64,000 bases of DNA from assembly GCF_036429475.1 (NCBI RefSeq), contig NZ_CP144125.1, positions 620,001-684,000 of the forward strand, read 5' to 3'. Positions 44,297-53,800 of the stretch are shown here, in pieces. The stretch's first letter is position 1. Every line of letters begins with the position of its first letter. Below the pieces are notes generated by a model. The model did not search any database, had not been told where the DNA came from, and saw only the letters and a list, made by a program, of their open reading frames with translations. A program made the translations under genes and the position numbers. The stretch is from Halalkalicoccus sp. CGA53. Its GTDB lineage: Archaea; Halobacteriota; Halobacteria; Halobacteriales; Halalkalicoccaceae.

Positions 44297-45517
44297 ATGA
44301 GCGTCACCACCGACCGCGACACCCTCGGCCGATACTCGCTGGTGGCGCTCGGCGGCGGGGGCTACTGCTGTCTGATGTTCGTCTGGTTCTCGCTCCCGGC
44401 GTACCTCGCACCCGTGATCGACGAACTCGGTCTCACGAGCACCCAGGCGGGCGTGCTCGTCGGCGCGATCCCGCTCACCTACATCCCACTGGGGCTGGCG
44501 AGCGGCTACCTCGTCGATCGGGTCGGCCCGCGGATCGCGCTCGCCCTCGCGCTCGTGATCGTCGGTAGCTCCCAGCTCCTCCGGGCGGTCGCGGAGGGCT
44601 TTCCCTCACTCCTGCTCGCGACGATGCTGATCGGCGTCGGCGGCACGGGAATCACCTTCGGACTGCCGAAACTCGCCGCCGACCTCGTCCCTGCCGAGAG
44701 AGTGGGTACCGCTTCCACGATCTACCTCGTCCCCTCGTACCTCGGGACCGCCGCCGCGTTCGGTCTCGGTCGGCCGGTGATCGGGCCGTTCCTCGGCGGG
44801 TGGCGCCCGCTGTTCCTCGCGAGCGGGCTCTTCGTTCTCGTCTACGCCTGTCTCTGGGCGCTCGCCGCGATCGTCGCTGGGAGGGGCGGCGTGGCGGAGC
44901 CGAGGACCGAGCCCGGGGACGGGAGTTCCCGAACGTTCCGCGACGACCTCGGTGCCGTGATCGGCAGCCGCGCGATGTGGCTGCTCGTCGTGATCGGGAC
45001 GATGTACCTCTTCACGCTCCACGGACTGCAGGGCTGGCTCGTCACGATCCTCGAAGCAGGGGGGAGTTCGCCCGCCGTCGCGGGGACGATCGCGAGCCTG
45101 CTCGTCGTCGCCCAGATCGCGGGCGTACTCGCCATCCCGCCCCTCTCCGATCGGTACGATCGCAGACACGAAGCCGTGGTCGCCTGCGGGGTACTCTGTA
45201 TCCTCGGTCCACTCGGCCTCCTCCTGGTCGTGGGTGGCGGCTGGTTCGCCCTCCTCCCCGTGGCGCTGATCGGGCTCGGTGTCGGCGGGCTCTCGCCGCT
45301 CGTCCGGGCACTCCCGGTCGAACTGGAGGGGATCGGCCCGCGACTCACCGGGACCGCCGTCGGCCTCGTCTTCGCCGTCGGAGAGATCGGCGGCTTCCTC
45401 GGGCCCGTGATCGTCGGCGTGCTCAACGACCTCACTGGCTCGTTCGTCCCGGGGATCGCGCTGTTCGCCTGCTGTGGGGTGATCGTCGTGCTCGCGGGAT
45501 ACGCGCTCGACGTCTGA
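44297..45517 (+). CDS. Major facilitator superfamily transporter
   Basis: This 406-residue protein has twelve transmembrane helices. Loop 2-3 contains GYLVDRVGPRIALA, and helix 5 has VPSYLGTAAAFGLG. It is less similar to the two MFS proteins at 34 and 40 kb. The substrate is unknown. I chose the ATG at 44297; a GTG one codon upstream is equivalent. It converges with a decayed oxidoreductase gene. Confidence 0.87.
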   Translation: MSVTTDRDTLGRYSLVALGGGGYCCLMFVWFSLPAYLAPVIDELGLTSTQAGVLVGAIPLTYIPLGLASGYLVDRVGPRIALALALVIVGSSQLLRAVAEGFPSLLLATMLIGVGGTGITFGLPKLAADLVPAERVGTASTIYLVPSYLGTAAAFGLGRPVIGPFLGGWRPLFLASGLFVLVYACLWALAAIVAGRGGVAEPRTEPGDGSSRTFRDDLGAVIGSRAMWLLVVIGTMYLFTLHGLQGWLVTILEAGGSSPAVAGTIASLLVVAQIAGVLAIPPLSDRYDRRHEAVVACGVLCILGPLGLLLVVGGGWFALLPVALIGLGVGGLSPLVRALPVELEGIGPRLTGTAVGLVFAVGEIGGFLGPVIVGVLNDLTGSFVPGIALFACCGVIVVLAGYALDV

Positions 45518-45547
45518 GAGATCGGGCGACGTGTTCCGTCGCCTGGG

Positions 45548-46190
45548 TCAGTCGGGCGTCCCTCCGTCGGTGGCGAACGCTCGCGTCTCCGAGCCCGCCG
45601 CGGCGTTCTCGTCGAGGTACACCGCCCTCCCGCGGACAGAGGAGGTGTAGATAGCGTCGATGATCCGCTGGACAGCGAGTCCTTGCTCGACCGTGTTCCG
45701 GTCGGGCTCTCGCCCCTCCGCGATACAGTCGAAGAAGTACGCCTGCTCCGAACGGTGACTCGACCCCGTACCGGTCTCGACGGTCCGCTCGAAGCGGTAG
45801 TTGAACCGACCATCAGCGTCGCGTCGGACGATTCGGCGGCGGTCGCGATACGTTCGGCACTCGTGATGGTGTGTGCGAGCGGCTTCTCGCAGAGCACGTG
45901 GACCCCGGCGTCGAGTGCGGCGGTCACGTACTCCTCGTGGAACCGGTTCGGCGTCGTGACGATCACGGCGTCGACCCCCTCGCGGAGCAGCGCGTCGAAC
46001 GAGTCGAACGTCGGGACGCCGAACTCCCGTTCGTACTCCACGCGTGCCGGCCCGGAGACGTCCACGCCGCCCGCGAGGTCGACCCCGTTCTCGAGGGCGC
46101 ACTCGGAGTGCCAGACGCCGATACCGCCCAGACCGACGATCCCGGCCGCAGGTTCTCTGTCTCGCTGTTCATTGGTATACGGGCTCGTGG
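45548..46190 (-). pseudogene. Gfo/Idh/MocA-type oxidoreductase, decayed
   Basis: The first part encodes a normal Rossmann half: GIVGLGGIGVWHSE, VDAVIVTTPNRFHEEYV and HVLCEKPLAH, the catalytic EKP motif. After DATLMVG, near 45803-45806, one base is missing, and the expected FNYRFERTV continues in another frame. This joins directly to a C-terminal piece (EQAYFFDCIAEGREPD to GGTPD) with roughly 100 or more residues of the middle missing. The N-terminal frame also lacks a nearby start codon, while an ATG in a shifted frame (MNSETEN, about 46170) suggests a further indel. It was probably a sugar or inositol dehydrogenase. Confidence 0.8.
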
Positions 46191-46612
46191 TATCGAGGAG
46201 TCCTTCATCGTAGTAGTAAGCCGAGAGAAGTCGGAGGAGGGGACCCGTCGGTAACCGACCGACGGACGAGCCGAGCGATCGGTCGGCCGGCGTCGACCGG
46301 AACTGGAGGAGGCGCACTTCCGGACGTTCCGAGCGGTCCACTTCCGTCGGGGTGGTTCGCGATGGCTCGAGGACCGTCCGCGTCTGCGACCGACCGGCTG
46401 GCGCTCCCGTCGACGAACCCCGCGTACTCCATCCAAGGTACTGCCAGTGCGTCTTCTAATCGTCTCGTACTTTCCCAAAAGGTTGTTCAAACTTATTTTA
46501 ATATTCGTTTATATACTTCGTACGGCCATCGGCACACGTCACCGGACCGTGCGGGATGGTGGAGTTCGGTGACGCGGACGGCGGCCGTGCTGGGTCGCTG
46601 TCGGAGGACGAC
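46191..46612. other. 422-base gap with an AT-rich promoter segment
   Basis: No gene is recognisable. Bases 46470-46520 are strongly AT-rich, with CTTATTTTAATATTCG and a good TATA box TTTATATAC at 46508-46516 reading rightward toward the secreted-protein gene. The low G+C contrasts with both sides. Confidence 0.5.
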
Positions 46613-46658
46613 ATGCCAGAGAGATCTACATCAAAAAAAACGGATCGGACGACGGATG
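46613..46658 (+). other. Tat leader start split from its gene by an A8 run
   Basis: The ATG at 46613 reads MPERSTSKK and then enters a run of eight A (46633-46640). With seven A the frame would continue RIGRRMAIRTVAGALTLGAG, a complete twin-arginine signal for the secreted protein that follows. With eight A, as here, that frame leaves the gene. Translation from the in-frame ATG at 46656 would lack the Arg pair. Confidence 0.6.
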
Positions 46659-47216
46659 GCGATACGAACTGTAGCGGGCGCACTCACACTGGGGGCCGGT
46701 TTCGGTGGTCTCGGATCGGTGAGTGCGGAGCACCAGGAGAACTACGCGGAGATCGACTTTAGCGATCAGAGATCGAACGGTACGACCGTAACCGTCGACT
46801 ACACGAAGCTCCGGGCAGACGGCTTCATCACGGTCCACACCTGGGACCTCATCGTCGAGCAGGACGGACCGGGGACGATCGTCGGCGTCTCTCGACACCT
46901 CGAACCGGGCGAGTACGTCGACGAGGTCGTCCGGCTCATCCACCCGACTCGGGGCTTCTCCTCGGCGTTCGATGATCAGAACCGCCTCTCGGAGGACCAG
47001 CGGCCGATCGTCGTCCCACACCGTGACATGGAGCACATCGGCGAGTTCGACTTCGCGGTCGCACCGTACGTCGATATCCCGTTCACCAACGGGACGCGCG
47101 AACGTGAGGACCTCCCCGTCGAGGGAGCGGTGAACAACGTCGCGTCGGTCACAGTCGCTCCCCCGGCATGGGGGCGATCACGTGGGGCTGGCCGAGGAAT
47201 GAGCGGGCGGCGGTAG
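46656..47216 (+). CDS. Secreted DUF7282-like protein
   Basis: The open frame reads MAIRTVAGALTLGAGFGGLG...SVSAEHQENY, a signal peptide hydrophobic core with a likely cleavage after SVSA. An immunoglobulin-like repeat follows (DFSDQRSNGTTVTVDYTKL, GFITVHTWDL, GTIVGVSRHLEPGEYVDEVV, VNNVASVTVA). This matches the haloarchaeal DUF7282 pattern found in secreted and S-layer-associated proteins. Its natural start is probably the upstream ATG at 46613 in the frame lost at the A8 run, so it may be a pseudogene, phase-variable, or affected by a sequencing error. Confidence 0.7.
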   Translation: MAIRTVAGALTLGAGFGGLGSVSAEHQENYAEIDFSDQRSNGTTVTVDYTKLRADGFITVHTWDLIVEQDGPGTIVGVSRHLEPGEYVDEVVRLIHPTRGFSSAFDDQNRLSEDQRPIVVPHRDMEHIGEFDFAVAPYVDIPFTNGTREREDLPVEGAVNNVASVTVAPPAWGRSRGAGRGMSGRR

Positions 47217-47333
47217 CTGCTCGTCCCAACGAGCGTCGCGTTTCTACGACTAGTGAGAGCCGAGGTCACGCATAGGAGCGGTTATTTCAGTCAGCGAGTG
47301 GCCACTGGCCGTGGCCGGTCGGAAAGAGCTGAG

Positions 47334-47406
47334 TAGTCCTGCCTGGATTCGAACCAGGGTCCTTGCCTCCAGAGGGCAAGAGGATTGGCCGCTACCCCAC
47401 AGGACT
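47334..47406 (-). tRNA. tRNA-Gln (anticodon CTG)
   Basis: The minus strand folds into a 73-base cloverleaf. The acceptor stem AGTCCTG pairs with CAGGACT. The anticodon stem TTGCC/GGCAA closes the loop CTCTGGA, whose anticodon CTG reads CAG. The T arm is CCTGG-TTCGAAT-CCAGG. The discriminator base is A and CCA is not encoded. There is no intron. It lies 46 bases from the ArsC-like gene, on the edge of the accessory segment with decayed genes. Confidence 0.95.
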
Positions 47407-47452
47407 TCACCTCTCCGTACCTGTCCTCGCCACTTATGCCTGTCGAACCGCC

Positions 47453-47899
47453 CTACAGGCCCACCGAAACCTCGGCCTCGACCTCGTCGAACAGCGCCTC
47501 GATCCGGACCTCGATCTCCTCTCTGATCGCCCGGACCTCCGCCTCGCTCTTCCCGTCCGGATCGGCGAGCTCCCAGTCCCGGACATCCACACCGACGTCC
47601 GCGTCCAATTCGAGCGTCGAGCAACCCATCGTCGCGACCGCGTCGCAGGAGGCGAGTTCCGCCTCTGAGACCTCCCTAGGTACCTTCTCCGAGAGATCGA
47701 TCCCGACCTCCGACATCGTCTCGACCACCTCGGGGTGGACGCGCTGTGCAGGAAGCGTCCCGCCCGTGACGATCTCCACGTCGAGGTCCCTCCGAGCGGC
47801 CTCGCGCTCGGCGAACGCGGCGGACATCTGGCTCCGCCCGGCGTTCTGTACGCAGACGAAGCCCAGTTTCGGACGTCGATCGGTCGTGGACTGGTTCAT
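47453..47899 (-). CDS. Low-molecular-weight phosphatase / arsenate reductase (ArsC-type)
   Basis: This is a 148-residue LMW-PTP-fold protein with the P-loop C-x5-R-S in [16 protein letters not shown], the catalytic region [16 protein letters not shown] and the acid segment [12 protein letters not shown]. This is the thioredoxin-coupled ArsC or tyrosine phosphatase type. No other ars gene adjoins it, so arsenate reduction is plausible but not shown. A CTATATACG box at 47945-47953 (minus) lies about 46 bases before the ATG at 47899. Confidence 0.85.
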   Translation of the reverse strand: MNQSTTDRRPKLGFVCVQNAGRSQMSAAFAEREAARRDLDVEIVTGGTLPAQRVHPEVVETMSEVGIDLSEKVPREVSEAELASCDAVATMGCSTLELDADVGVDVRDWELADPDGKSEAEVRAIREEIEVRIEALFDEVEAEVSVGL

Positions 47900-48052
47900 A
47901 CGCGATCTACTCGTGGCGACCACATAGTGCCACCGATGAAACTCCCGTATATAGGCAATAGAGGGCTCGTTACCGGTGTGGAGCACTATATACGTCGAAC
48001 ATCTCGAACGGCGAACCGACACCGACATGCGCCGGGATGGAGATTTCAGCCC
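47900..48052. promoter_or_regulatory. Divergent promoter region of arsC-like gene and purO
   Basis: Two TATA-like elements are seen: CTATATACG on the minus strand at 47945-47953 and CTATATACG on the plus strand at 47986-47994. The nonamer is the same in opposite orientations, 32 bases apart. Both neighbours would have leaders of roughly 20-30 bases. Confidence 0.5.
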
Positions 48053-48673
48053 ATGTACGTCGGACGGTTCATCGTCGTCGCACCCGACCGCGCGGGCTAC
48101 CGCGTCTCCTCGCGCTCGTTCCCCGATCGCCGGGTGATAGACAGAGACGGAACCCTCACCGTCGCGCCGACGCCCGGAGCAGCGGAGACCGACAACCCCT
48201 ACGTCTCGTACAACTGCGCGCGGTTCGTCTCCGAGGGTGATCCCGAGGCAGGACCGGAGAACGCGGAGGCGGCGGTGCTCGGCAACGGTTCGCAGGTCGA
48301 CCCGATCGCGGAGAAGCTCTCGATGGGCTACCCCGCCCGCGACGCGCTCTCGACGGCGCTGCTCGCGCTCGACTACGAGAAGGACGACTACGACACGCCA
48401 CGGATCGCGGGGGTGCTGGACTCCGAGGAGGGGACGCCGGTCGCGACGGTCGGGATCGTCCGTCGGGACGCCCTGCTGGTCGAAGCGGTCGAGGAGCCGA
48501 CGCTCGTCGCGACCTACGAGCGAGACACGCCCGAGGCGTTCTCGCTCGACGCGACGAGTTCCGAAGGGGTCGCGAGCGAGCTCTACGACCACGAGTTCGA
48601 GCACGCGGTCTGCGCGGCGGGTGTCGAGCGGTCGGAATCGGGCTTCGTGACGGCGATCGAGAACGGCGAGTAG
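48053..48673 (+). CDS. purO: Archaeal-type IMP cyclohydrolase PurO
   Basis: This is a 206-residue NTN-hydrolase-fold enzyme closing the purine ring (FAICAR to IMP) in the last step of purine synthesis. It begins [26 protein letters not shown], contains [10 protein letters not shown] near residue 51 and [25 protein letters not shown] in the middle, all PurO-typical. The ATG at 48053 matches the family start. It is followed by a phosphoesterase gene on the same strand. Confidence 0.9.
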   Translation: MYVGRFIVVAPDRAGYRVSSRSFPDRRVIDRDGTLTVAPTPGAAETDNPYVSYNCARFVSEGDPEAGPENAEAAVLGNGSQVDPIAEKLSMGYPARDALSTALLALDYEKDDYDTPRIAGVLDSEEGTPVATVGIVRRDALLVEAVEEPTLVATYERDTPEAFSLDATSSEGVASELYDHEFEHAVCAAGVERSESGFVTAIENGE

Positions 48674-48724
48674 AAGAGAGGGGCACGCCGAGGAGTGAAG
48701 GAGCTCGCGGGCCTCCGTTCGCGC

Positions 48725-49384
48725 ATGCACGTGGGAGTCATCTCCGATATTCACGCGAACCGGATCGCTCTGGAGAGCGTCCTCGCCGACATGCCCGCGG
48801 TCGACCTGTTCGTCTGTGCGGGCGACGTCGTCGGCTACAACCCCTGGCCGGCCGAGTGCGTCGCGGAGATCCGATCCCGGGAGGTGCCGACCGTGCTGGG
48901 CAACCACGACCGGGCGGTGGTCGAGGGGAGCGGGTTCTGGGGCAACGAGATGGCCGACGCCGGCGTGCAGTACGCGATCGAACGGCTGAACGAACGTGAG
49001 AAAGAGTGGCTCGCCGGGCTTCCCGAGACCCGAGCGGTCGCGGACGGACGGATCGGGCTCGTCCACGGCCACCCCGACGACCCGGACTGCTACACCTACC
49101 CCGAGTCGTTCTCGGCCTCGATGCTCGGCGAGGAGGAGCTGCTCGTCCTCGGCCACACCCACGTCCAGGGTCATCGGGTCTACGACGAGGGGATCGTCTG
49201 CAACCCCGGGAGCGTCGGTCAGCCCCGGGACGGCGATCCGCGGGCGGCGTACGCTATCGTCGACCTCGACACGAAGGATGTCGAGGAACGTCGCGTCGAG
49301 TACGACGTCGACGCGGTCGTGGAGGCGATCGAGGAGGCGAGACTTCCGAAACGGACCGGCGAGCGGCTCTACCGGGGGAAGTGA
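48725..49384 (+). CDS. Metallophosphoesterase (calcineurin-like)
   Basis: This is a 219-residue two-metal phosphoesterase with all motifs: DIHANR (residues 8-13), GDVVGYN, GNHDRAV, a His in LVHGHPDD, and GHTHVQGH. It resembles the YfcE/MJ0936-type phosphodiesterase subfamily. The substrate is unknown, perhaps cyclic nucleotides or nucleotide derivatives. The start MHVGVISDIHANR at 48725 is fixed by the fold. The repeated 106-bp element starts 25 bases after its stop. Confidence 0.9.
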   Translation: MHVGVISDIHANRIALESVLADMPAVDLFVCAGDVVGYNPWPAECVAEIRSREVPTVLGNHDRAVVEGSGFWGNEMADAGVQYAIERLNEREKEWLAGLPETRAVADGRIGLVHGHPDDPDCYTYPESFSASMLGEEELLVLGHTHVQGHRVYDEGIVCNPGSVGQPRDGDPRAAYAIVDLDTKDVEERRVEYDVDAVVEAIEEARLPKRTGERLYRGK

Positions 49385-49409
49385 GAGCGAGCAGGCGAGA
49401 GCGAGAGAA

Positions 49410-49515
49410 ACTCGTAGGGATCATCGTAGAAACACATCGTTTCTCGGCTGCGAAACGAACGACACCGGTGATCTGTCCGCCTGAGAGGGCGATTGGTACG
49501 ATGAGCGCTATCAGA
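49410..49515. repeat. 106-bp palindrome-ended repeat, copy 2
   Basis: The length equals the copy at 5684-5789, and the left terminus (49410-49429) is identical to it. Internally TCGTTTC and GAAACGA (49437-49443, 49452-49458) form a perfect 7-bp hairpin with an 8-base loop. The first copy has one mismatch in this stem. The right terminus is more decayed (TACGATGA then CTATCA conserved) and includes the aspartate kinase stop codon (49511-49513). It lies, as before, between convergent genes. Confidence 0.78.
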
Positions 49516-50689
49516 ACGCGTCCTGGATGATCGAGAGGGCGTCCTCGCGATCGCGCCAGTCGACGAAGATGGCGACGCTCGTCGCGCTCGTGATCACGTC
49601 GTGGATCGTGATGTGGGCGTCGGCAAGCGGGTCGACGATCCCCCGAATGACGCCCGGCTGGTTCGGGAGCTCCCCCCCGGTAACCCGGACGACCGCTATC
49701 CCGTCCTCGAGCGTGACGCTCGAGAGCGACTCGTCGGCGACCACCGAGTCGTGGAGCACCGCTTCCGCGTGTTCTGCCCGGTCCTCGTCGACGTAGAACG
49801 TGACCGAGTCCATCCCGCTCGCGACCGCGTCGATGTTGATCTCGCTGTCGGCGAGCGCGGTCGAGAGCGCCGCGAGGATCCCGAACCGGTTCCTGATCGC
49901 CCGACCCGCGACGGTGATACAGGCGAGAGGCTGTTCGCGCATGTCGATCAGGTTCCGGAACTCGCCCTCGATGCTCGTCCCTCCGGTGAGGAGGTCGCCG
50001 TGCTGGTAGTGGACGACGCGGACGTCCATCCGGCCGTCCTTGTAGCCGAGCGCGGAGGGCGCGACGACCTCCGCTCCCCGGAACGAGAGGCTCCGGAGTT
50101 CGTCGACCGATATCTCCCCGACGTTCCTGGCACCCTCGACCACCGAGGGATCACCGGTCATCACGCCCTCGACGTCGGTGACGATCACGACCTGATCGGC
50201 GTCCATGTACTGGCCGAGCATCACCGCGGTGGTGTCGCTCCCGCCGCGGCCGAGCGTCGTGACGGTCCCGTCTCTCGTCTCGGCGAGGAACCCCGTGATC
50301 ACCGGGACGACCTCGTCGAGTCGCGCCGCGAGCGCCTCGGCGCGCCGGGTGGTCTCCTCGACGTCGACCTCGCCGTGGTCGTCGGTGACCACCGGCCAGT
50401 CCGGGTGGCCCGGCTCGACGAAGACCGCATCGATCCCCCGGGCGGCGAGCGCCGCCTTCAGCATCCGGACCGACGTCCGCTCGCCCATGCTCACGATCTC
50501 CGCACGGTCGGTGTCCGCCGCGTCGAACGTGATCTCCGAGAGGAGGTCGTCGGTCGTCGAGCCCATCGCGCTCGCGACGACCGCTATCTCGTGACCCTCC
50601 TCGGAGGCGGCGGCGACCGAATCCGCCGCCCGATCGATCCGATCGCCGCTCCCGAGGCTCGTCCCGCCGAACTTCGCTACGACCCGCAT
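49511..50689 (-). CDS. lysC: Aspartate kinase
   Basis: This is a 392-residue enzyme catalysing the first step of the aspartate pathway (Thr, Met, Lys). The N-terminal kinase motif is VAKFGGTSLG, followed by a conserved LGRGGSDTTAVMLG and VTDVEGVMTGDP. Two ACT domains fill the C-terminus (ITVAGRAIRNRFGILAALS, VVRVTGGELPNQPGVIRG) and probably bind an inhibitory amino acid. The ATG at 50689 fits; a GGTTATTTAGC promoter-like stretch lies about 55 bases upstream. The 3' end is inside the repeat element. Confidence 0.94.
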   Translation of the reverse strand: MRVVAKFGGTSLGSGDRIDRAADSVAAASEEGHEIAVVASAMGSTTDDLLSEITFDAADTDRAEIVSMGERTSVRMLKAALAARGIDAVFVEPGHPDWPVVTDDHGEVDVEETTRRAEALAARLDEVVPVITGFLAETRDGTVTTLGRGGSDTTAVMLGQYMDADQVVIVTDVEGVMTGDPSVVEGARNVGEISVDELRSLSFRGAEVVAPSALGYKDGRMDVRVVHYQHGDLLTGGTSIEGEFRNLIDMREQPLACITVAGRAIRNRFGILAALSTALADSEINIDAVASGMDSVTFYVDEDRAEHAEAVLHDSVVADESLSSVTLEDGIAVVRVTGGELPNQPGVIRGIVDPLADAHITIHDVITSATSVAIFVDWRDREDALSIIQDAF

Positions 50690-50867
50690 CGTCCCCCTCC
50701 GGTGGGAGCTCGCGCTGACATGGGGTAGCCTACCCACAGGTGCTAAATAACCCTGTCCATGGGGGAACGAGCCACCGACAACGGTAAGCTTCTCCAGGTA
50801 CACCGATGAAAGAAGCTATGAGCTGTAGGGGACGCGCTATCACGCCCACGACGGGCGACAGCGGCCG

Positions 50868-53800
50868 ATGACCGGAAGCCACCCGCCTCGCGTCGTCGTC
50901 GTCGGCGACGCCGACCTCGCGACCGCGCTCGAGGACTCGACCGACGCCGCCGTCGAAGCGGGCGATCTTACCACCTTCGATGCCATCGAAACGGACTGCG
51001 TCGTCCTCGTTCACGAGGGCCCGACAGAGGAGATCGAAGCCCTTGCCGGACGGATCGACGATTGGGCGCTGCTCGTGGTCACCGAGGACCCGGAGACAGC
51101 CATCGAGGGCGGTGCCGACGAGGTCGCACTCCCCGGCCGGACCGCCGTCCTCGCCCACCGAGTCGACCGACTCCTCGCCCACCGGCGGCTCGAACGCGAA
51201 CGCGACGCGAGCCGGAGCTACCACGAGCGCCTCGCCGAGGCGCTCCCGGTCGGGGTGATCCACCACGGCTCCTCGGGGCGGATCCGGTTCGCGAACCGAC
51301 GGGCGCGAGAACTGCTCGGCCGGTCGACCGAGGAGATCGCCGCCCTCTCGTACGACGCCGCCGAGTGGGGGCTCACCGATCCCGACGGGAACCCCCACCC
51401 GACCGAGGAACTCCCGTTCGCGCGTGTCGACGCGGGCGAGTCGCGGATCGAGGAGCAAGAGCTCTGTGTGGAACGCCCCGACGGGAGCCGGGTCGACCTC
51501 TCCGTGAACGCCGGACCCATGCCCCTCTCCGACGGGTCCGACGGCGTCCTCGTGACGTTCGAGGACGTCACCCAGCGGGTGCGACTCGAGGGCGAACTCG
51601 AGGCACTCCTCGGGCGGGTCACCGACGCGTTCTTCGGGCTCGACGAGAGTTGGCGGTTCACCTACCTCAACGAGCGGGCCGAGGAGCTGATCGGGTTCGG
51701 CGACCGCGAGCTCGTCGGGGAGGACGTCTGGGAGATGTTCCCGGACGCCGAGGGGACAGCGTTCGAGCGGGAGTATCGCCGGGCGATGGAGACCGGGGAG
51801 CCGGCGTCGTTCACCGAGTATTACCCCGAGCCGCTCGACGCCTGGTTCGAGGTCAACGCCTACCCCGACGAGACCGGCCTCTCGGTCTACTTCCGCGACG
51901 TCACCGAGCGACGCCGACGCGTCCTCGAACTCGAACGCTTCGAGACCGTCGTCGAGACGCTCCCGACGGGCGTCCTGGTCTTCGACCGCGAGGGCGTCGT
52001 CCTCGCGAACGCACGGGCCGAGGAGATACTCGGTCGCTCCGCCGAGGAGATGACCGACCTCTCACACGACGCCACGGAGTGGGAGATCACCTCGTTCGAG
52101 GGGGAGGTGCTCCCCCCCGGCCGGCTCCCGGTCGAACGGGTGTTCGAGAGCGGGGAGGCGCTGTTCGACGAGGAACACACCGTCAGGAGACCGAACGGAA
52201 CGACGGTCTACCTCTCGGTCAACGCCGCCCCCCGTTCGGACGGCGGGACGGTCGAGGAGGTGACGGTGACGCTCGAGGACGTGACCGACCGCGTACGCCT
52301 CGAGAGCGAACTCGCCGAGGTGTTCTCGCGCGTCTCCGACGCGGTCTACGCGGTCGACGAGGAGTGGCTGTTCACCTACTGCAACGAGCGCGCCGAGGAG
52401 CTGTTCGGCCGCTCCCGGGAGGAGCTCCTCGGACGCTCGCTGTGGGAGAACCTTCCTGAGAACCGGGACTCCCCAGCAGAGGAGGCGTTCACCCGGGCGA
52501 TGGAGAGCCAGGAGCCGGCCAGTTTCGAGTGGCGACACGGCTCGCGAGACCGGTGGTTCGAGGTCAGCGCCTACCCCGGTGAGACCGGCCTCTCGGTCTA
52601 CGTCGCCGACGTCACGGAGCGAAAGCGCTTCGAGCGGACGCTGACCGCGCTCTACGAGATGACGAGCGAACTGCTCTACGCCGAGACGGAGTCGGCGGTC
52701 TTCTCGCTCGCGGTCGAGGCGGCGACCGACGTGATCGGGCTCTCGGAGCTGTCGATATCGCAGTTCGACGCTGCGGAGAACGTCCTCTACCCGGTCTCCG
52801 GGATCGGGGACGCCGGTCGGGCGGATCCCCGTATCTGGCGAGCGTTCCTGGAGGGCGACTCGCGCGTCGTCGACGACGATGACGGTACGACGCTGATCGT
52901 CCCGATCGGCCGTCACGGCGTCGTCGTCGCACCGGTGAGCGATCCAGTGGAGCCGAGCCTCACGCTCGTCGAACTGCTCGCACAGACCACGAGCGCGGCG
53001 CTCGACCGCGTCGAACGCGAGAGCGCGCTCGGAGAGCGCGACCGGGCGCTCGAACTGCGGACCGACCGACTCGAACGCCTCAACCACGTCGTCGAGACGA
53101 CCCGCGACGTCGGCACCGCGCTACTGGGTGCGGACACCAGGGAGCAGATCGAACGGCTCGTCCCCGAGCGCCTCGTCGCCGCCGGCTTCCCGCTCGCGTG
53201 GATCGGTCGGGTCGGGTCGGACGACGCTCTCGAGGTCGAGCGATGGGCGGGCGAGAGCAGGGCGTACCTCGACCGTCTGGAGCCGGACGGCTTCGTCGGC
53301 GAACCGTCGCACCGTGCGGCCACCGACCGGGAGGTGGTGGCCGTCTCGAACGTCGCCTCGGGCCTCCACACAGAGGGGTGGCGGGCTGCCGCACTCGCCG
53401 AGGGCTATCAGTCCGCCCTCTCGGTCCCGCTCGTACACGACGGGGTCAGCTACGGGGTGATGAGCGTCTACGCCGACCACCCGGGCGCCTTCGACGGGCA
53501 GAGCGAGACCGCCTTCGCGGACCTGGGCGAGGACGTCGCATACGCCATCGCCGCTGTCGAGACCAGACGGACGCTGCTCTCGGACCGGGTGATCGAACTC
53601 GACCTCCGGCTCCACGGCGTCGAGTGTCCCCTCCGGGACGTCGCCACGGCTGCGAGAGCGTCCGTCGAGTGTACCGGTAACGCTCTCGGTCCCGAGGGCA
53701 GCGCCCGGCTCGCGGTCACCCTCGAACGGTCCCCCGACCGGGAGTTCCGGAGCCGAGTAGAGGCGACCCCCGGGATCGAGCGCGTCGACGGGCGGGAGGG

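Noticed and set aside
47334-47406. A tRNA-bounded integrative element with att repeats
   Set aside because: I looked for a second copy of the tRNA 3' segment (GGTTCGAATCC with flanks) in the window and found none, so I report only a decay zone.
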